64,000 nucleotides of DNA from UBA6168 sp041752395 (GTDB lineage Bacteria; Bacteroidota; Bacteroidia; Chitinophagales; Saprospiraceae): the NCBI GenBank assembly GCA_041752395.1, contig JBGSWN010000127.1, positions 13,123 to 77,122 on the forward strand. Direction: 5' to 3'. This document shows, in pieces, positions 36,374 through 44,921 of the stretch. The notes beneath the pieces were generated by a model, which saw only the letters and a program-made list of their open reading frames with translations, had not been told where the DNA came from and searched no databases. The translations under genes were made by a program, and so were the position numbers. Every line of letters begins with the position of its first letter. Position 1 is the stretch's first letter.

Positions 36374-37177
36374 TTAGTGCTGTACAGCCAATTTTTGCGT
36401 CACAAATCCTTTTTCGCTTCGCAACTGCACAAGATAAAGGCCGTTCGAGAGCTTGCTTGCATCGAAATCCACCGAGTTTTCACCAGTAAGAATATTGACC
36501 TGCCGCTGCTCAATCTGCTTGCCGAGCAAATCTACCACTTGCATTTGGAACTGCCCGTTGATTTGGGAATTAATTTTAATTTGAGTGAACCCGGAAGTCG
36601 GGTTTGGTTGCACGGAGAGGCCGATTTGACCCTCCAAATTCCTTGTTGAAGTCACGGCGCAAGGGTCGGAGGCATTGGCATTCAGATAGATGGTGTATTT
36701 GCCCGGTGCAATCAGTGGGTTCGGGAATTCCAAGGGCAACGGGAATGAAGAGCCGTTGATAAAGGCAGACCCCTTGATGACCATGTCGTAGGCGCCGGGT
36801 GCATTGGTGGACGTCGGTGTGCCGTAAATCAAGGCACAACTGAGCGTGTTTTGGACAAAGTGGCAGTTTGTGGGGTCGCATTTGTAGGTTATCCCGGCGG
36901 GAAGCCCCAGCACACTGGAAATAATGATGGAATCCAAGGGATAGGAGGTATTACCAAGCTTGAGTGAATCGTTAATGACCACAGTCAGGTTGTACGAAAA
37001 TGACTGGCCAATCACGGCACATTCTGTGATGCCGACCCCCGTGTTAGTTGCAGCGTCGAAGGGTTTTGGGTAAACGCCCGCCGTTGAATCGGCGTATTGC
37101 ATGTTCGGGGTGCAGGTTTGGGCGTCTGAAAAAATTGCGCAAGCGCAGAAAACAAGGGCAAGTAATAATCGAGTCAT
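36374..37177 (-). CDS. small T9SS-exported protein, unknown function
   Basis: A 267-residue protein from the ATG at MTRLLLALVFCACAIFSDAQ, which is a clean signal peptide; an upstream in-frame ATG at 37264 adds a non-signal leader. The mature part has two Cys-rich loops (TCTPNMQYAD, YKCDPTNCHFVQNTLSCALIYGTP) and a putative Ig-like fold (YDMVIKGSAFINGSSFPLPLEF). The C-terminus (about 195-267) is a type A sorting domain (LSVQPNPTSGFTQI ... LSNGLYLVQLRSEKGFVTQKLAVQ). I do not recognise the middle domain. Its terminator is clear, so it is probably monocistronic. Confidence 0.8.
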   Translation of the reverse strand: MTRLLLALVFCACAIFSDAQTCTPNMQYADSTAGVYPKPFDAATNTGVGITECAVIGQSFSYNLTVVINDSLKLGNTSYPLDSIIISSVLGLPAGITYKCDPTNCHFVQNTLSCALIYGTPTSTNAPGAYDMVIKGSAFINGSSFPLPLEFPNPLIAPGKYTIYLNANASDPCAVTSTRNLEGQIGLSVQPNPTSGFTQIKINSQINGQFQMQVVDLLGKQIEQRQVNILTGENSVDFDASKLSNGLYLVQLRSEKGFVTQKLAVQH

Positions 37178-37568
37178 ACGGGAATTGTTTTTGTTTGAAA
37201 AATTTAAAAAAACGATGTGAAGTCTTGCGAGATGTATTTTGGATTCGTGTTTTCTAAAATACAAAACTCCGAAAACTTCCCTGAAATCGTTGCAGTTTAA
37301 CCAAGTTTAATTTGCTGGGTTGTTTTTTGAGAACAAGTTCTATTTTTGCGCCCAATCCACACAGTCCGTTCCGAAGGATATGGAATGGTTCATTTTACCC
37401 ACTCTAACCCAGCGTCGTTTTCAGGCGTTGGCTTTCCAAGCGCACAGAGAACTTTCCCAAGAGGCGATTTTGCAAGAATTTCCTAAACTTGTTTCAATTT
37501 TTTAATCAGGCACAATTACTCAGCACCCCAATCACCCAGTAACTGTAAGTATTCACAACCACCATTTT
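37178..37568. other. intergenic region upstream of the second TonB-dependent receptor
   Basis: About 390 bases. A TTG at 37320-37322 and TATTTTTG at 37341-37348, 18 bases apart, fit a Bacteroidota promoter on the plus strand. A short frame from 37380 (41 residues) is open but has no family resemblance, and I do not call it a gene. The long leader before the receptor could hold regulation, but no clear hairpin was seen. Confidence 0.4.
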
Positions 37569-39935
37569 ATGAACAAACTTAAATTTACCCTTGCTGCTTT
37601 GCTTCTGCACGCAGTTGCTATTTTATCTTCGCAAACAGCCACGCTCAGTGGTATCCTGTTGGAAGAAAGCACCAATTCCCCGCTCATCAATGCCACTGTC
37701 CAAGCTGGCGAAACTGGCACTATCACGGACTTCAATGGTCACTACGAACTCAAACTGGCGCCCGGCGATTACCAAGTCAGTTTCAGCTTCGTGGGCTTGG
37801 AGCCTGTGGTTCAATCCGTCAGCCTCAAAGCTGGTGAGACCAAGGAAATCAACCTCTCGTTGACTGAAAACACCAATATCCTCAGCACTGCCACCGTCAC
37901 CAGCGGCAAGCATGAACGGGCGTTGGGCGAAGTCACCGTTTCCATTGACGTGCTCAGGCCGAACCTGTTGGAAAACACCAATCAGACCAGTCTCAGCGGC
38001 TTGCTGGATAAAGTGCCTGGCGTAAACCTCGTCGGCGACCAAGCCAATATTCGGGGCGGCTCTGGGTTCAGTTACGGCGCTGGCAGCCGAGTGCTGCTGC
38101 TCGTGGACGACATGCCCATCCTCCAAGCAGATGCTGGCTACCCGCAATGGGAGGACGTTCCGTTGGAAAACATCGAACAGGTGGAAGTAGTGAAGGGCGC
38201 TGCCTCTGCCATGTATGGTTCTTCGGCACTCAACGGCATCGTGAACGTGCGCACTGCCTACGCCAAGGCCAAGCCGGAGACCAAAATTTCCCCATTCGTC
38301 ACCTCTTTTGGTGCCCCTAAAAACGAGGCAGCAAAATGGTGGGACACGCCCCGTTATTCGGCGGGTGGCAGTTTTTCCCACAAACAGAAATTCGGCAAAC
38401 TGGACCTCGTGACGGGCGGCTACTACATCCGTCAGGAGAGCATCAACGACAGTACCTGGTCGCGTCGGGGCCGCTTCAACATCGGCACCCGCTACCGTAT
38501 TACCGACCGACTGTCGGTAGGGCTGAATACCAATTTCAACAAAAACAAAAATGCTTCTTTCTTCTTTTGGGGTGGGGCGGACAGCTTGGTGCTGAGGCCG
38601 GGTGCTGCTGTTTCCGAAGGCAACAATCTTCGCTACAATATTGACCCCTATGTGACCTACTACGACCCCAGCAATAACCGCCACAAGCTTATGGGGCGGT
38701 TTTACAGCGTAAAAAACAAGACGGGCACTTCCGAGGCCGACCAGTCGAACCGCTCGGAGGTGAAGTACGGCGAGTACCAGTTTCAGCGTAAAATGGATAG
38801 GGTCGGCCTGATTTTGACGGCGGGTGGCGTTTATATCGGCACCGCCGTTCGGGCACCGCTTTATGGCGATACCACGTTCACCAGCCGAAACATGGCGGCT
38901 TACTTGCAGTTGGATGAGAAATTATTTGACCGGTTGAACCTCTCTGGCGGGTTCCGCTACGAGCAGAATGTCATCAAAACCCCTGAAATCATTGAGTATA
39001 AAATAGATGGTCAAGTTGCTCAACGGGATACCGTTCCGAATGGCGAAATCAAGGAAGCAAAGCCCGTGTTTCGTTTTGGGGCGAGCTACGAGCTGGGGCA
39101 GGCTACTTTCGTTAGGGCTTCTTGGGGACAAGGCTATCGTTTCCCCAGCATTGCTGAAAAATTCATATACACGTTGTTCGGTAGCGTACCCATTCTGCCC
39201 AATGTGGACCTGACTTCAGAAACCGGATGGTCTGCGGAGCTAGGCTTGCGCCAAGGCTTCAGGGTGGGTGGTTTCAGCGGCTTCGTGGATTTGGCCGCAT
39301 TTACCAGCGAGTACCAGAACATGATGGAGTTCAATTTGCTGCCAGGGGTTTTTCCGCCTTCCTTTCAATCGCAAAACGTGGGAGATACCCGTATCCGTGG
39401 CTACGAAGTCAGCGTGACTGGCAAGGGGAAACTCTTCGGCATGGAGACGACGGTGCTGGCGGGCTACACTTATATTGACCCAAAATTCAAGGAGTGGGCC
39501 TCTATTGATTCCTTGAAAAATGGCTCTGAAGCTTTTCGTCAAACGGATGCCTACCTGAATGCCATCAATTCCTCTATCTGTTCCAACAAAAGGTCATGTG
39601 AAAACATCCTGAAATACCGCTACAGGCATACTGCGAAGGTGGACATTGAGACCAGGGCTGGAAAATTCGCCTTCGGCGTCAGTGCTATTTACAATAGTTT
39701 CATGGAAAACATTGATGAAATATTCGAGTCAATCGTAGTGCCGGGCTTGCGCAAATACCGCACAGAAAACGACCACGGCGACCTAATCCTTGGCGCTCGT
39801 GCCGCCTTTTTCCCTTCGGATAAACTGAAGGTCGCACTTATCGGCGGGAACTTGACCAATCGAGAATACACCGCCCGGCCCGGCAAAATCGAGGCAACAA
39901 GGAATTTCACCCTGCGGGTTGATTATAGTTTTTAG
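37569..39935 (+). CDS. TonB-dependent receptor with carboxypeptidase-like regulatory domain
   Basis: A 788-residue outer-membrane receptor with a signal peptide (about 1-20), then a CarboxypepD_reg-like beta-sandwich (about 24-105: LSGILLEESTNSPLINATV ... FSFVGLEPVVQSV), a plug (about 110-235: LSGLLDKVPGVNLVGDQANIRG, EQVEVVKGAASAMYGSSALNGIVNV) and a barrel ending in TRNFTLRVDYSF. No SusD partner follows, so it is not a SusCD pair; a vitamin, metal or siderophore ligand is more likely, but none can be named. A dispersed hairpin follows within 10 bases of the stop, which may end the transcript. Confidence 0.9.
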   Translation: MNKLKFTLAALLLHAVAILSSQTATLSGILLEESTNSPLINATVQAGETGTITDFNGHYELKLAPGDYQVSFSFVGLEPVVQSVSLKAGETKEINLSLTENTNILSTATVTSGKHERALGEVTVSIDVLRPNLLENTNQTSLSGLLDKVPGVNLVGDQANIRGGSGFSYGAGSRVLLLVDDMPILQADAGYPQWEDVPLENIEQVEVVKGAASAMYGSSALNGIVNVRTAYAKAKPETKISPFVTSFGAPKNEAAKWWDTPRYSAGGSFSHKQKFGKLDLVTGGYYIRQESINDSTWSRRGRFNIGTRYRITDRLSVGLNTNFNKNKNASFFFWGGADSLVLRPGAAVSEGNNLRYNIDPYVTYYDPSNNRHKLMGRFYSVKNKTGTSEADQSNRSEVKYGEYQFQRKMDRVGLILTAGGVYIGTAVRAPLYGDTTFTSRNMAAYLQLDEKLFDRLNLSGGFRYEQNVIKTPEIIEYKIDGQVAQRDTVPNGEIKEAKPVFRFGASYELGQATFVRASWGQGYRFPSIAEKFIYTLFGSVPILPNVDLTSETGWSAELGLRQGFRVGGFSGFVDLAAFTSEYQNMMEFNLLPGVFPPSFQSQNVGDTRIRGYEVSVTGKGKLFGMETTVLAGYTYIDPKFKEWASIDSLKNGSEAFRQTDAYLNAINSSICSNKRSCENILKYRYRHTAKVDIETRAGKFAFGVSAIYNSFMENIDEIFESIVVPGLRKYRTENDHGDLILGARAAFFPSDKLKVALIGGNLTNREYTARPGKIEATRNFTLRVDYSF

Positions 39936-39941
39936 GAAAAA

Positions 39942-39974
39942 AACGTCGGCAAGGCTCGAAACCTTGCCGACGTT
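39942..39974. repeat. AACGTCGGC intergenic hairpin, copy 2
   Basis: AACGTCGGCAAGG (39942-39954) pairs perfectly with CCTTGCCGACGTT (39962-39974) around a short loop. It matches the hairpin at 20602-20634 in arms and spacing, and lies between the receptor gene and hutU. Confidence 0.85.
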
Positions 39975-39999
39975 GAACCCTCCTTTTTCCCTACTTTTG
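39973..39999 (+). promoter_or_regulatory. putative promoter of hutU
   Basis: TTG at 39973-39975 and TACTTTTG at 39992-39999 are 16 bases apart, close to the Bacteroidota pattern, 31 bases before the hutU ATG. The TTG overlaps the end of the hairpin. Confidence 0.35.
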
Positions 40000-40029
40000 G
40001 CCTCTGAAATTTTTAATTGAAGCCAAATT

Positions 40030-42054
40030 ATGAGCAACCTGACCGACTTCCAGCAATCCATCCGCCAAGGCATCCCCGACTATCTGCCGAACCCAAAACC
40101 CTACGACCCGGACATCTCCCACGCACCCAAGCGGGTCATCGAGGGCGTCCTTTCGCAAGAAGAAAAAAAGCTGGCGGTGCGCAATGCCCTTCGCTATTTT
40201 GACAAAAAATTCCATCCGGTGCTCGCCCCTGAGTTTTACAATGAACTTGAAACCTACGGGCGCATCTACATGCACCGCTTCCGGCCCGATTACCCGATGC
40301 ATGCCCGGCCCATTTCCGAGTACCCGGCCCAATGCCAGCAGGCGGCGGCCATCATGCTCATGATTCAGAACAACCTCGACCCCACCGTTGCGAAGCACCC
40401 ACATGAATTGATTACTTACGGTGGAAATGGGGCCGTTTTTCAGAACTGGGCGCAGTACCTCCTCACCATGCAGTACCTATCGCAAATGACGGAGAAACAG
40501 ACACTTGCGATGTACAGCGGCCATCCGATGGGCGTTTTTCCATCGCATCGGGATGCCCCACGGGTCGTCATTACGAACGGTATGATGATTCCCAACTACT
40601 CCAAAAAAGAGGATTGGAACAAGTACAATGCCCTCGGCGTGACGCAGTACGGACAGATGACAGCGGGCTCGTTCATGTACATTGGGCCGCAGGGAATCGT
40701 GCATGGCACGACCATCACGCTGTTGAATGCTGGTCGCTTGCGCAAGCTCGGCAACGATGATTTGCGAGGCAAAATCTTCGTGACCAGCGGCCTCGGCGGC
40801 ATGTCGGGCGCACAGGCGAAGGCGGCGGTCATCACTGGAGCAGTTGGGGTGCTGGCGGAGGTGGACGAAAAGACCATCGAGCAGCGCATCACGGATGGTT
40901 ATGTCCTTCGGGAAAACGTTTTCGCTGACCTCAATTTGCTGCTGAACCGCTTGGAAGATTGCCGACAAAACGGCACGGCCATTGCCCTTATTTACGCTGG
41001 AAACATCGTGGATTTGCTGGAAAAACTGGTGGAAACGAATACGAACATCGAACTGCTCAGCGACCAGTCGAGCCTTCACAATATTGACGACCTCGGCTAT
41101 TGCCCAGCGGGCTACACCTTCGAGCAAGCCAAACATTTACTGGACGACGACAAGCTGCGTTTCATGGTTGAAATCCGAAAAACGCTCATTCGTCACGCCA
41201 ACGCTGTGAACACGCTGGCTGAACGGGGCACCTATTTTTGGGACTATGGAAACGCCTTTCTGCTCGAAGCTGGGAAGGCTGGCGCCGATGTTTTCAAGGA
41301 TAAAAAAACTGGCGAATACAAGTACCCCAGTTACGTGGAAGACATCATGGGGCCGATGTGTTTTGACTACGGCTTCGGGCCGTTCCGCTGGGTTTGTTGC
41401 TCTGGCGAAAAGTCGGATTTGGACAAGACCGACGCTATCGCCGCACAGGTTTTGGAGGAAATAAAGCTCACCGCCCCTGCCGAAATCCAAGGCCAGCTCA
41501 ACGACAATATCATTTGGATAAAAAACGCCGACCGTGACCTCCCCATTGTCGGCTCGAAGTCCCGCATCCTCTACGCCGACGCCGAGGGTCGGGTGAAAAT
41601 CGCCCAAGCTTTCAACGACGCCATTGCCAGCGGCGAACTGGCTGGCCCTGTGGTGCTGGGCCGTGACCACCACGATGTGAGCGGCACGGATTCGCCCTAC
41701 CGGGAAACCTCGAACATCTACGATGGCAGCCGTTTCACCGCCGACATGGCCGTACAGAATGTCATCGGCGACTCCTTCCGTGGAGCTACCTGGGTCAGCT
41801 TGCACAACGGCGGCGGGGTCGGTTGGGGCGAGGTCATCAACGGCGGCTTTGGCATGTTGCTCGATGGCTCCAAGGCAGCCGAGCATCGCCTAAAATCCAT
41901 GCTTTTCTGGGACGTGAACAACGGCATTGCCCGCCGCAGCTGGGCGAGGAACGAGGAGGCCATTTTTGCCATCAAACGGGAAATGGAACGGACGCCGGGG
42001 CTGGTGGTGACGCTGCCGAACTTGGTGGAGGATGAGTTGCTGGATGGGTTATAA
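40030..42054 (+). CDS. hutU: urocanate hydratase (urocanase), long form
   Basis: A 674-residue enzyme. It converts urocanate to imidazolonepropionate, the second step of histidine breakdown, using tightly bound NAD. Visible signatures: YGGNGAVFQNWAQYLL near residue 130, the NAD-contact segment VTSGLGGMSGAQAKAAV (251-267), and the active-site region FDYGFGPFRWVCCSGE with Cys456/Cys457. It is about 115 residues longer than typical proteobacterial HutU (about 556) and matches the long form found in animals and some Bacteroidota. No hutH, hutI or ftcD is nearby, so the pathway genes are scattered or elsewhere. A terminator follows directly. Confidence 0.95.
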   Translation: MSNLTDFQQSIRQGIPDYLPNPKPYDPDISHAPKRVIEGVLSQEEKKLAVRNALRYFDKKFHPVLAPEFYNELETYGRIYMHRFRPDYPMHARPISEYPAQCQQAAAIMLMIQNNLDPTVAKHPHELITYGGNGAVFQNWAQYLLTMQYLSQMTEKQTLAMYSGHPMGVFPSHRDAPRVVITNGMMIPNYSKKEDWNKYNALGVTQYGQMTAGSFMYIGPQGIVHGTTITLLNAGRLRKLGNDDLRGKIFVTSGLGGMSGAQAKAAVITGAVGVLAEVDEKTIEQRITDGYVLRENVFADLNLLLNRLEDCRQNGTAIALIYAGNIVDLLEKLVETNTNIELLSDQSSLHNIDDLGYCPAGYTFEQAKHLLDDDKLRFMVEIRKTLIRHANAVNTLAERGTYFWDYGNAFLLEAGKAGADVFKDKKTGEYKYPSYVEDIMGPMCFDYGFGPFRWVCCSGEKSDLDKTDAIAAQVLEEIKLTAPAEIQGQLNDNIIWIKNADRDLPIVGSKSRILYADAEGRVKIAQAFNDAIASGELAGPVVLGRDHHDVSGTDSPYRETSNIYDGSRFTADMAVQNVIGDSFRGATWVSLHNGGGVGWGEVINGGFGMLLDGSKAAEHRLKSMLFWDVNNGIARRSWARNEEAIFAIKREMERTPGLVVTLPNLVEDELLDGL

Positions 42055-42060
42055 AATACA

Positions 42061-42096
42061 AAAGCCCTTGAAAATCAACGACATTCAAGGGCTTTC
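42061..42096. terminator. terminator between hutU and the convergent GldM-like gene
   Basis: AAAGCCCTTGAA (42061-42072) pairs perfectly with TTCAAGGGCTTT (42084-42095) around an 11-base loop, seven bases after the hutU stop. Confidence 0.85.
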
Positions 42097-42114
42097 TTAG
42101 AGTTTTCTTTGCGC

Positions 42115-42816
42115 CTACTTAATATGAAACACCAAGCTATTCACCGGCCTACCTTCCGCCACGCCAATGATGCTGGCATTCACCATTTGAAAATAATAAC
42201 GGTCGCCAGAAGCCGCCTTATCAAGCAGCCCTTTTGCCATATCGTTAAATTCAGCAGTCCGCATGGCTACTTCAATTGGGTCACCCACTTTCGGTACATA
42301 AACAAAATTATAGCTCATAATTCCAACAGGCGCATCGCCAACTTGATTGGGCAAGAAAGCGCCTAAGCCTGTGGCTTGTTTGAACTCTGCAGGAGTCATG
42401 TCGCCATCCATTTTTAGAAGACCGTTTTGCATTTTGAGGGCAGCCATTGGGGCGAGGTGTTTTTTCATCGGGTCGGGTAATTCCTTCACCTCGAAGTCGA
42501 AATTCTTGTACTGGAACCCATCGCCATGCACGGTCAAGGTCACTTTACCCGGTTGGTCAACCCGAATATTGAATAAGCCATTGTCCAGTCTTTCAATTTC
42601 AATACCATCGCTGGCCACGTAAATATTTTCGCTGGGAATACCCGGCACGCTGACTTGAACCGGGTTCTCTACGCCGATATAAAGTGCATTGCCGTTGCGT
42701 GGGGTAATCTTGACATCTTGGGCTTGAATTTGCTGCGCAAAAATCAGCGCAAATGCCAAAAGGATGACAGTTCTGAGGCTGCCGAAATAGTGGCAGAAGG
42801 TTGGTGCTAACTTCAT
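42115..42816 (-). CDS. secreted protein with GldM C-terminal-like domain
   Basis: A 233-residue protein with a signal peptide (ending near QIQAQ). The mature part carries the hallmarks of the GldM C-terminal region: NALYIGVENPVQVSVPGIPSENI, then an Ig-like strand pattern, then FEVKELPDPMKKHLAP. GldM is the T9SS/gliding motor stalk protein and normally has an N-terminal membrane helix and two middle domains; here only the distal domains remain behind a signal peptide, so this is a free periplasmic relative. No gldK, L or N gene is near. A TAACTTTG box at 42865-42872 (minus strand) may be its -7 element. Role inferred: an accessory or decoy partner of the T9SS motor, unproven. Confidence 0.75.
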   Translation of the reverse strand: MKLAPTFCHYFGSLRTVILLAFALIFAQQIQAQDVKITPRNGNALYIGVENPVQVSVPGIPSENIYVASDGIEIERLDNGLFNIRVDQPGKVTLTVHGDGFQYKNFDFEVKELPDPMKKHLAPMAALKMQNGLLKMDGDMTPAEFKQATGLGAFLPNQVGDAPVGIMSYNFVYVPKVGDPIEVAMRTAEFNDMAKGLLDKAASGDRYYFQMVNASIIGVAEGRPVNSLVFHIK

Positions 42817-42875
42817 TTAGTAAATTTTTTTTAGTGAAAACAACCCCTTAACGAGGCGATTTGACAAAGTTACGT

Positions 42876-43649
42876 TTAAGGACGCAATTTAATAAATCCG
42901 CCGTCCAATGGGAAATCGCAGCCAGTGATGAATCCTGCCTCATCCGAGCAAAGGAAGAGCGCCAAACTGGCTACTTCTTCAGGTGTTCCCATGCGCCCGA
43001 TGGGTTGCGTCTTCGCCAATTTTTCAAACATCTCCGCCTCGTGGCCGGGGTAGTTTTTGGCCAAAAAACCATCCACGAACGGCGTGTGGATACGGGCAGG
43101 TGAAATGCAGTTGCAGCGGATTTTTTCGGATAAATAATCCATCGCAACGGAGAGCGTCATGGTAAGCACAGCGCCCTTCGTCATGGAGTAGGCGAAGCGG
43201 TCGGGGATGCCCACAGACGATACGATGCTGGCCATATTCAAGATTACACCGCCGCCGTTTTGCTTGAAAAAAGGCACGGTGGCGAGCATGGCATTGTACA
43301 CGCCTTTCACGTTCACCCGGTACATCCGGTCGAAGTCCTCCTCGGTCGTTTTCTCCAAATTTCCGACGAACCCGATGCCCGCATTACAGACGAGTATGTT
43401 CACAACGTGCTGATTGTGAATGTTTTGGATGATGTCAGTCACCTGATGCTGGTTGCTGACATCGCAGGTATGAGCAGTCGCCAGTCCGCCTTCGGAGCGA
43501 ATTTCAGCGGCGGCATTTTCGGCCTCCTCTTGTTTCAAATCGAGTAGGTGGACGTGTGCGCCTTCCATTGCGAAGCGTCGTGAAGTGGCCAATCCAATAC
43601 CGCTTGCGCCACCCGTCACGATGGCTGTTTTATTTTCGAGTCGTTTCAT
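42876..43649 (-). CDS. short-chain dehydrogenase, probably L-fucose/L-rhamnose-type sugar dehydrogenase
   Basis: A 257-residue classical SDR: cofactor motif TGGASGIG (12-19), NAG at about 89-91, the catalytic Ser in NMASIVSS and Tyr154-x3-Lys158 in YSMTKGA. The RCNCISPARIHTPFVDGFLAK segment after the active site is seen in Bacteroidota sugar (fucose-type) dehydrogenases. Placement beside a RhaM/FucM-type mutarotase and a FucP-type permease supports oxidation of a 6-deoxy sugar to its lactone. The downstream lactonase and dehydratase are not in the window. The enzyme family is certain; the substrate is inferred from context. Confidence 0.85.
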   Translation of the reverse strand: MKRLENKTAIVTGGASGIGLATSRRFAMEGAHVHLLDLKQEEAENAAAEIRSEGGLATAHTCDVSNQHQVTDIIQNIHNQHVVNILVCNAGIGFVGNLEKTTEEDFDRMYRVNVKGVYNAMLATVPFFKQNGGGVILNMASIVSSVGIPDRFAYSMTKGAVLTMTLSVAMDYLSEKIRCNCISPARIHTPFVDGFLAKNYPGHEAEMFEKLAKTQPIGRMGTPEEVASLALFLCSDEAGFITGCDFPLDGGFIKLRP

Positions 43650-43661
43650 AAAACTTGACTT

Positions 43662-43759
43662 GATAGGACACTGATTGGATGGATTAAACGGATTAGGACT
43701 GATTTTATAAAAAGAAATCTGTGTAAATCAGTTTAATCAGTCCAATCAGTGTCCTATCC
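43662..43759. repeat. palindromic heptamer array upstream of the SDR gene
   Basis: Left arm 43662-43706 (TGATTGG, ATGGATT, AAACGGA, TTAGGAC, TGATTTT) pairs with right arm 43715-43759 at roughly 80-90% complementarity with an 8-base loop. The outer stem GATAGGACACTGATTGGA is perfect and matches the end of the element at 34172-34271. It lies between the mutarotase stop and the SDR start. Confidence 0.9.
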
Positions 43760-43763
43760 TATT

Positions 43764-44096
43764 TTACAATTCAAAAATCTTATCCATCCGCACCCATTTC
43801 TCACCGGGTTTGGCCCAGGGTAGCGGCTGCTGGAATTTCCACATCAGCTCCTCCCAAGCTTGCACCCGTGGGTTGGAGGCATCGGCGGCAGCCTTTTTTT
43901 CGAAGGAAAATTCATCATTAACCTCCATCACCATGAAGAGGCGGTTGCCCGTCCGATAGATGTCCAAGGCCGTGATACCTTGAGATTTGATACTCTCCAA
44001 AATCTCCGGCCAGACGCCACCGGGGGCATGAAAGCGCTCATATTCGGCGATGAGGGCGGGGTCGTCTTTGAGGTCGAGGGCGAAGTGGTATTTCAT
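43764..44096 (-). CDS. L-rhamnose/L-fucose mutarotase family protein
   Basis: A 110-residue protein of the RhaM/FucM-like family: FALDLKDDPALIAEYERFHAPGGVWPEIL, the SQGITALDIYRTGNRLFMVMEV core and NPRVQAWEELMWKFQQPLPWAKPGEKWVRMDKIFEL. These small dimeric alpha/beta-barrel enzymes interconvert the anomers of 6-deoxy sugars, feeding the isomerase or dehydrogenase. It sits between a lipoprotein gene and an SDR on the same strand and fits a fucose- or rhamnose-use set with FucP. Whether the sugar is fucose or rhamnose cannot be decided. The start codon overlaps a heptamer array. Confidence 0.88.
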   Translation of the reverse strand: MKYHFALDLKDDPALIAEYERFHAPGGVWPEILESIKSQGITALDIYRTGNRLFMVMEVNDEFSFEKKAAADASNPRVQAWEELMWKFQQPLPWAKPGEKWVRMDKIFEL

Positions 44097-44122
44097 TTAC
44101 GATTTTGGATTTACGATTGGTG
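44095..44122. repeat. single-arm heptamer array at the mutarotase start codon
   Basis: Four 7-bp units (ATTTACG, ATTTTGG, ATTTACG, ATTGGTG) run from the mutarotase start codon upstream. No complementary arm was found, unlike most other sites of this type. Confidence 0.7.
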
Positions 44123-44134
44123 TGTCGGCGGCCC

Positions 44135-44848
44135 TTATTTTTCAAGTAATATTGGGCAATTTTCAAGTTCAATATTATATTTCTCCGTCTTGCAACCTTT
44201 ATAGAGCTTCACCTTTTTTACCCCCTCATCATCGCCCAAACGGATATTGAAAACGCAATCTGGGCTTTCAAATTCATACACGGTGGAGACGTATTCGCTG
44301 CCAGTTTGTGGGTCTTCGTCAGTCTCGGCAGCGAGTACGAAGCCAGGATTGATGTCGGCCTTTCCATGAAGCTGGTCAATGGTCTGGCGGCCCTTGCGCA
44401 GCTCAAAATTGAAGTCAACCGTGGTGTAGTTGGCCCTCGAAATATCCAGTGAATACAGGTATCCGCCCTTGCTCGCCACGAAATTCGTCCATTTGCCCTT
44501 CGGCAATGGCATGGGGAAAACGAGCGTGTCCCGCTGCTCCAAAATGATGAAGCTGTCGGCCAGTTCTATCTGCGCTGCGACGTTGGCATAGGTCAGTTTC
44601 TGCAAGAAATCGGCGGAGTAGTCGAGGTCGTTTTGCATGGTGATTTTGGCGGGCTTCACGTTGGCGTGCGTCGTGTCGGTTGCCGTATTCGCAGGCGCAA
44701 TGGCGTCCTCGCCCATCAGGAGGGAGTCAGCCAAAAGCGAGTCGAGCGCAGCGGTGCTGTGCTGGGGTGTTTTGCCGAAATCTCCGCCGCAAGCCGGGAG
44801 GAGCAATGCGCCCATTGCGCAGCAGAAAAAACAAAAAATCTGTTTCAT
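44135..44848 (-). CDS. lipoprotein, unknown function
   Basis: A 237-residue protein with a lipoprotein signal (MKQIFCFFCCAMGALLLPACGG; lipobox LLPAC). A low-complexity linker (about 25-70) is followed by a beta-rich domain (LTYANVAAQIELADSFIIL, LPKGKWTNFVASKGGYLYSLDISRANYTT, EFESPDCVFNIRLGDDEG). I do not recognise the family. It lies between the FucP-type permease and the mutarotase on the same strand, but hairpins separate it from FucP, so co-regulation is uncertain. Envelope anchoring is inferred from the lipobox. Confidence 0.75.
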   Translation of the reverse strand: MKQIFCFFCCAMGALLLPACGGDFGKTPQHSTAALDSLLADSLLMGEDAIAPANTATDTTHANVKPAKITMQNDLDYSADFLQKLTYANVAAQIELADSFIILEQRDTLVFPMPLPKGKWTNFVASKGGYLYSLDISRANYTTVDFNFELRKGRQTIDQLHGKADINPGFVLAAETDEDPQTGSEYVSTVYEFESPDCVFNIRLGDDEGVKKVKLYKGCKTEKYNIELENCPILLEK

Positions 44849-44874
44849 AAAAAAAATTAAAATGGTTTGACCTT

Positions 44875-44908
44875 AAAGGTGATACCTTTTTAGAAAGGTG
44901 TCACCTTT
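44875..44908 (-). terminator. hairpin after the FucP-type gene
   Basis: AAAGGTGATACCTTT and its near-complement AAAGGTGTCACCTTT face each other, 14 bases downstream of the FucP stop on the minus strand. The T-tract is short, so termination is likely but not certain. Confidence 0.55.
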
Positions 44909-44921
44909 ATTTAATGCTGTG

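Noticed and set aside
37380..37505. A 41-codon frame with an ATG in a long intergenic gap
   Set aside because: Plausible composition but no family resemblance and no clear ribosome contact; too short to claim.
37623..38684. A 353-codon open frame on the minus strand
   Set aside because: Antisense to the TonB receptor plug and barrel; no recognisable domain.
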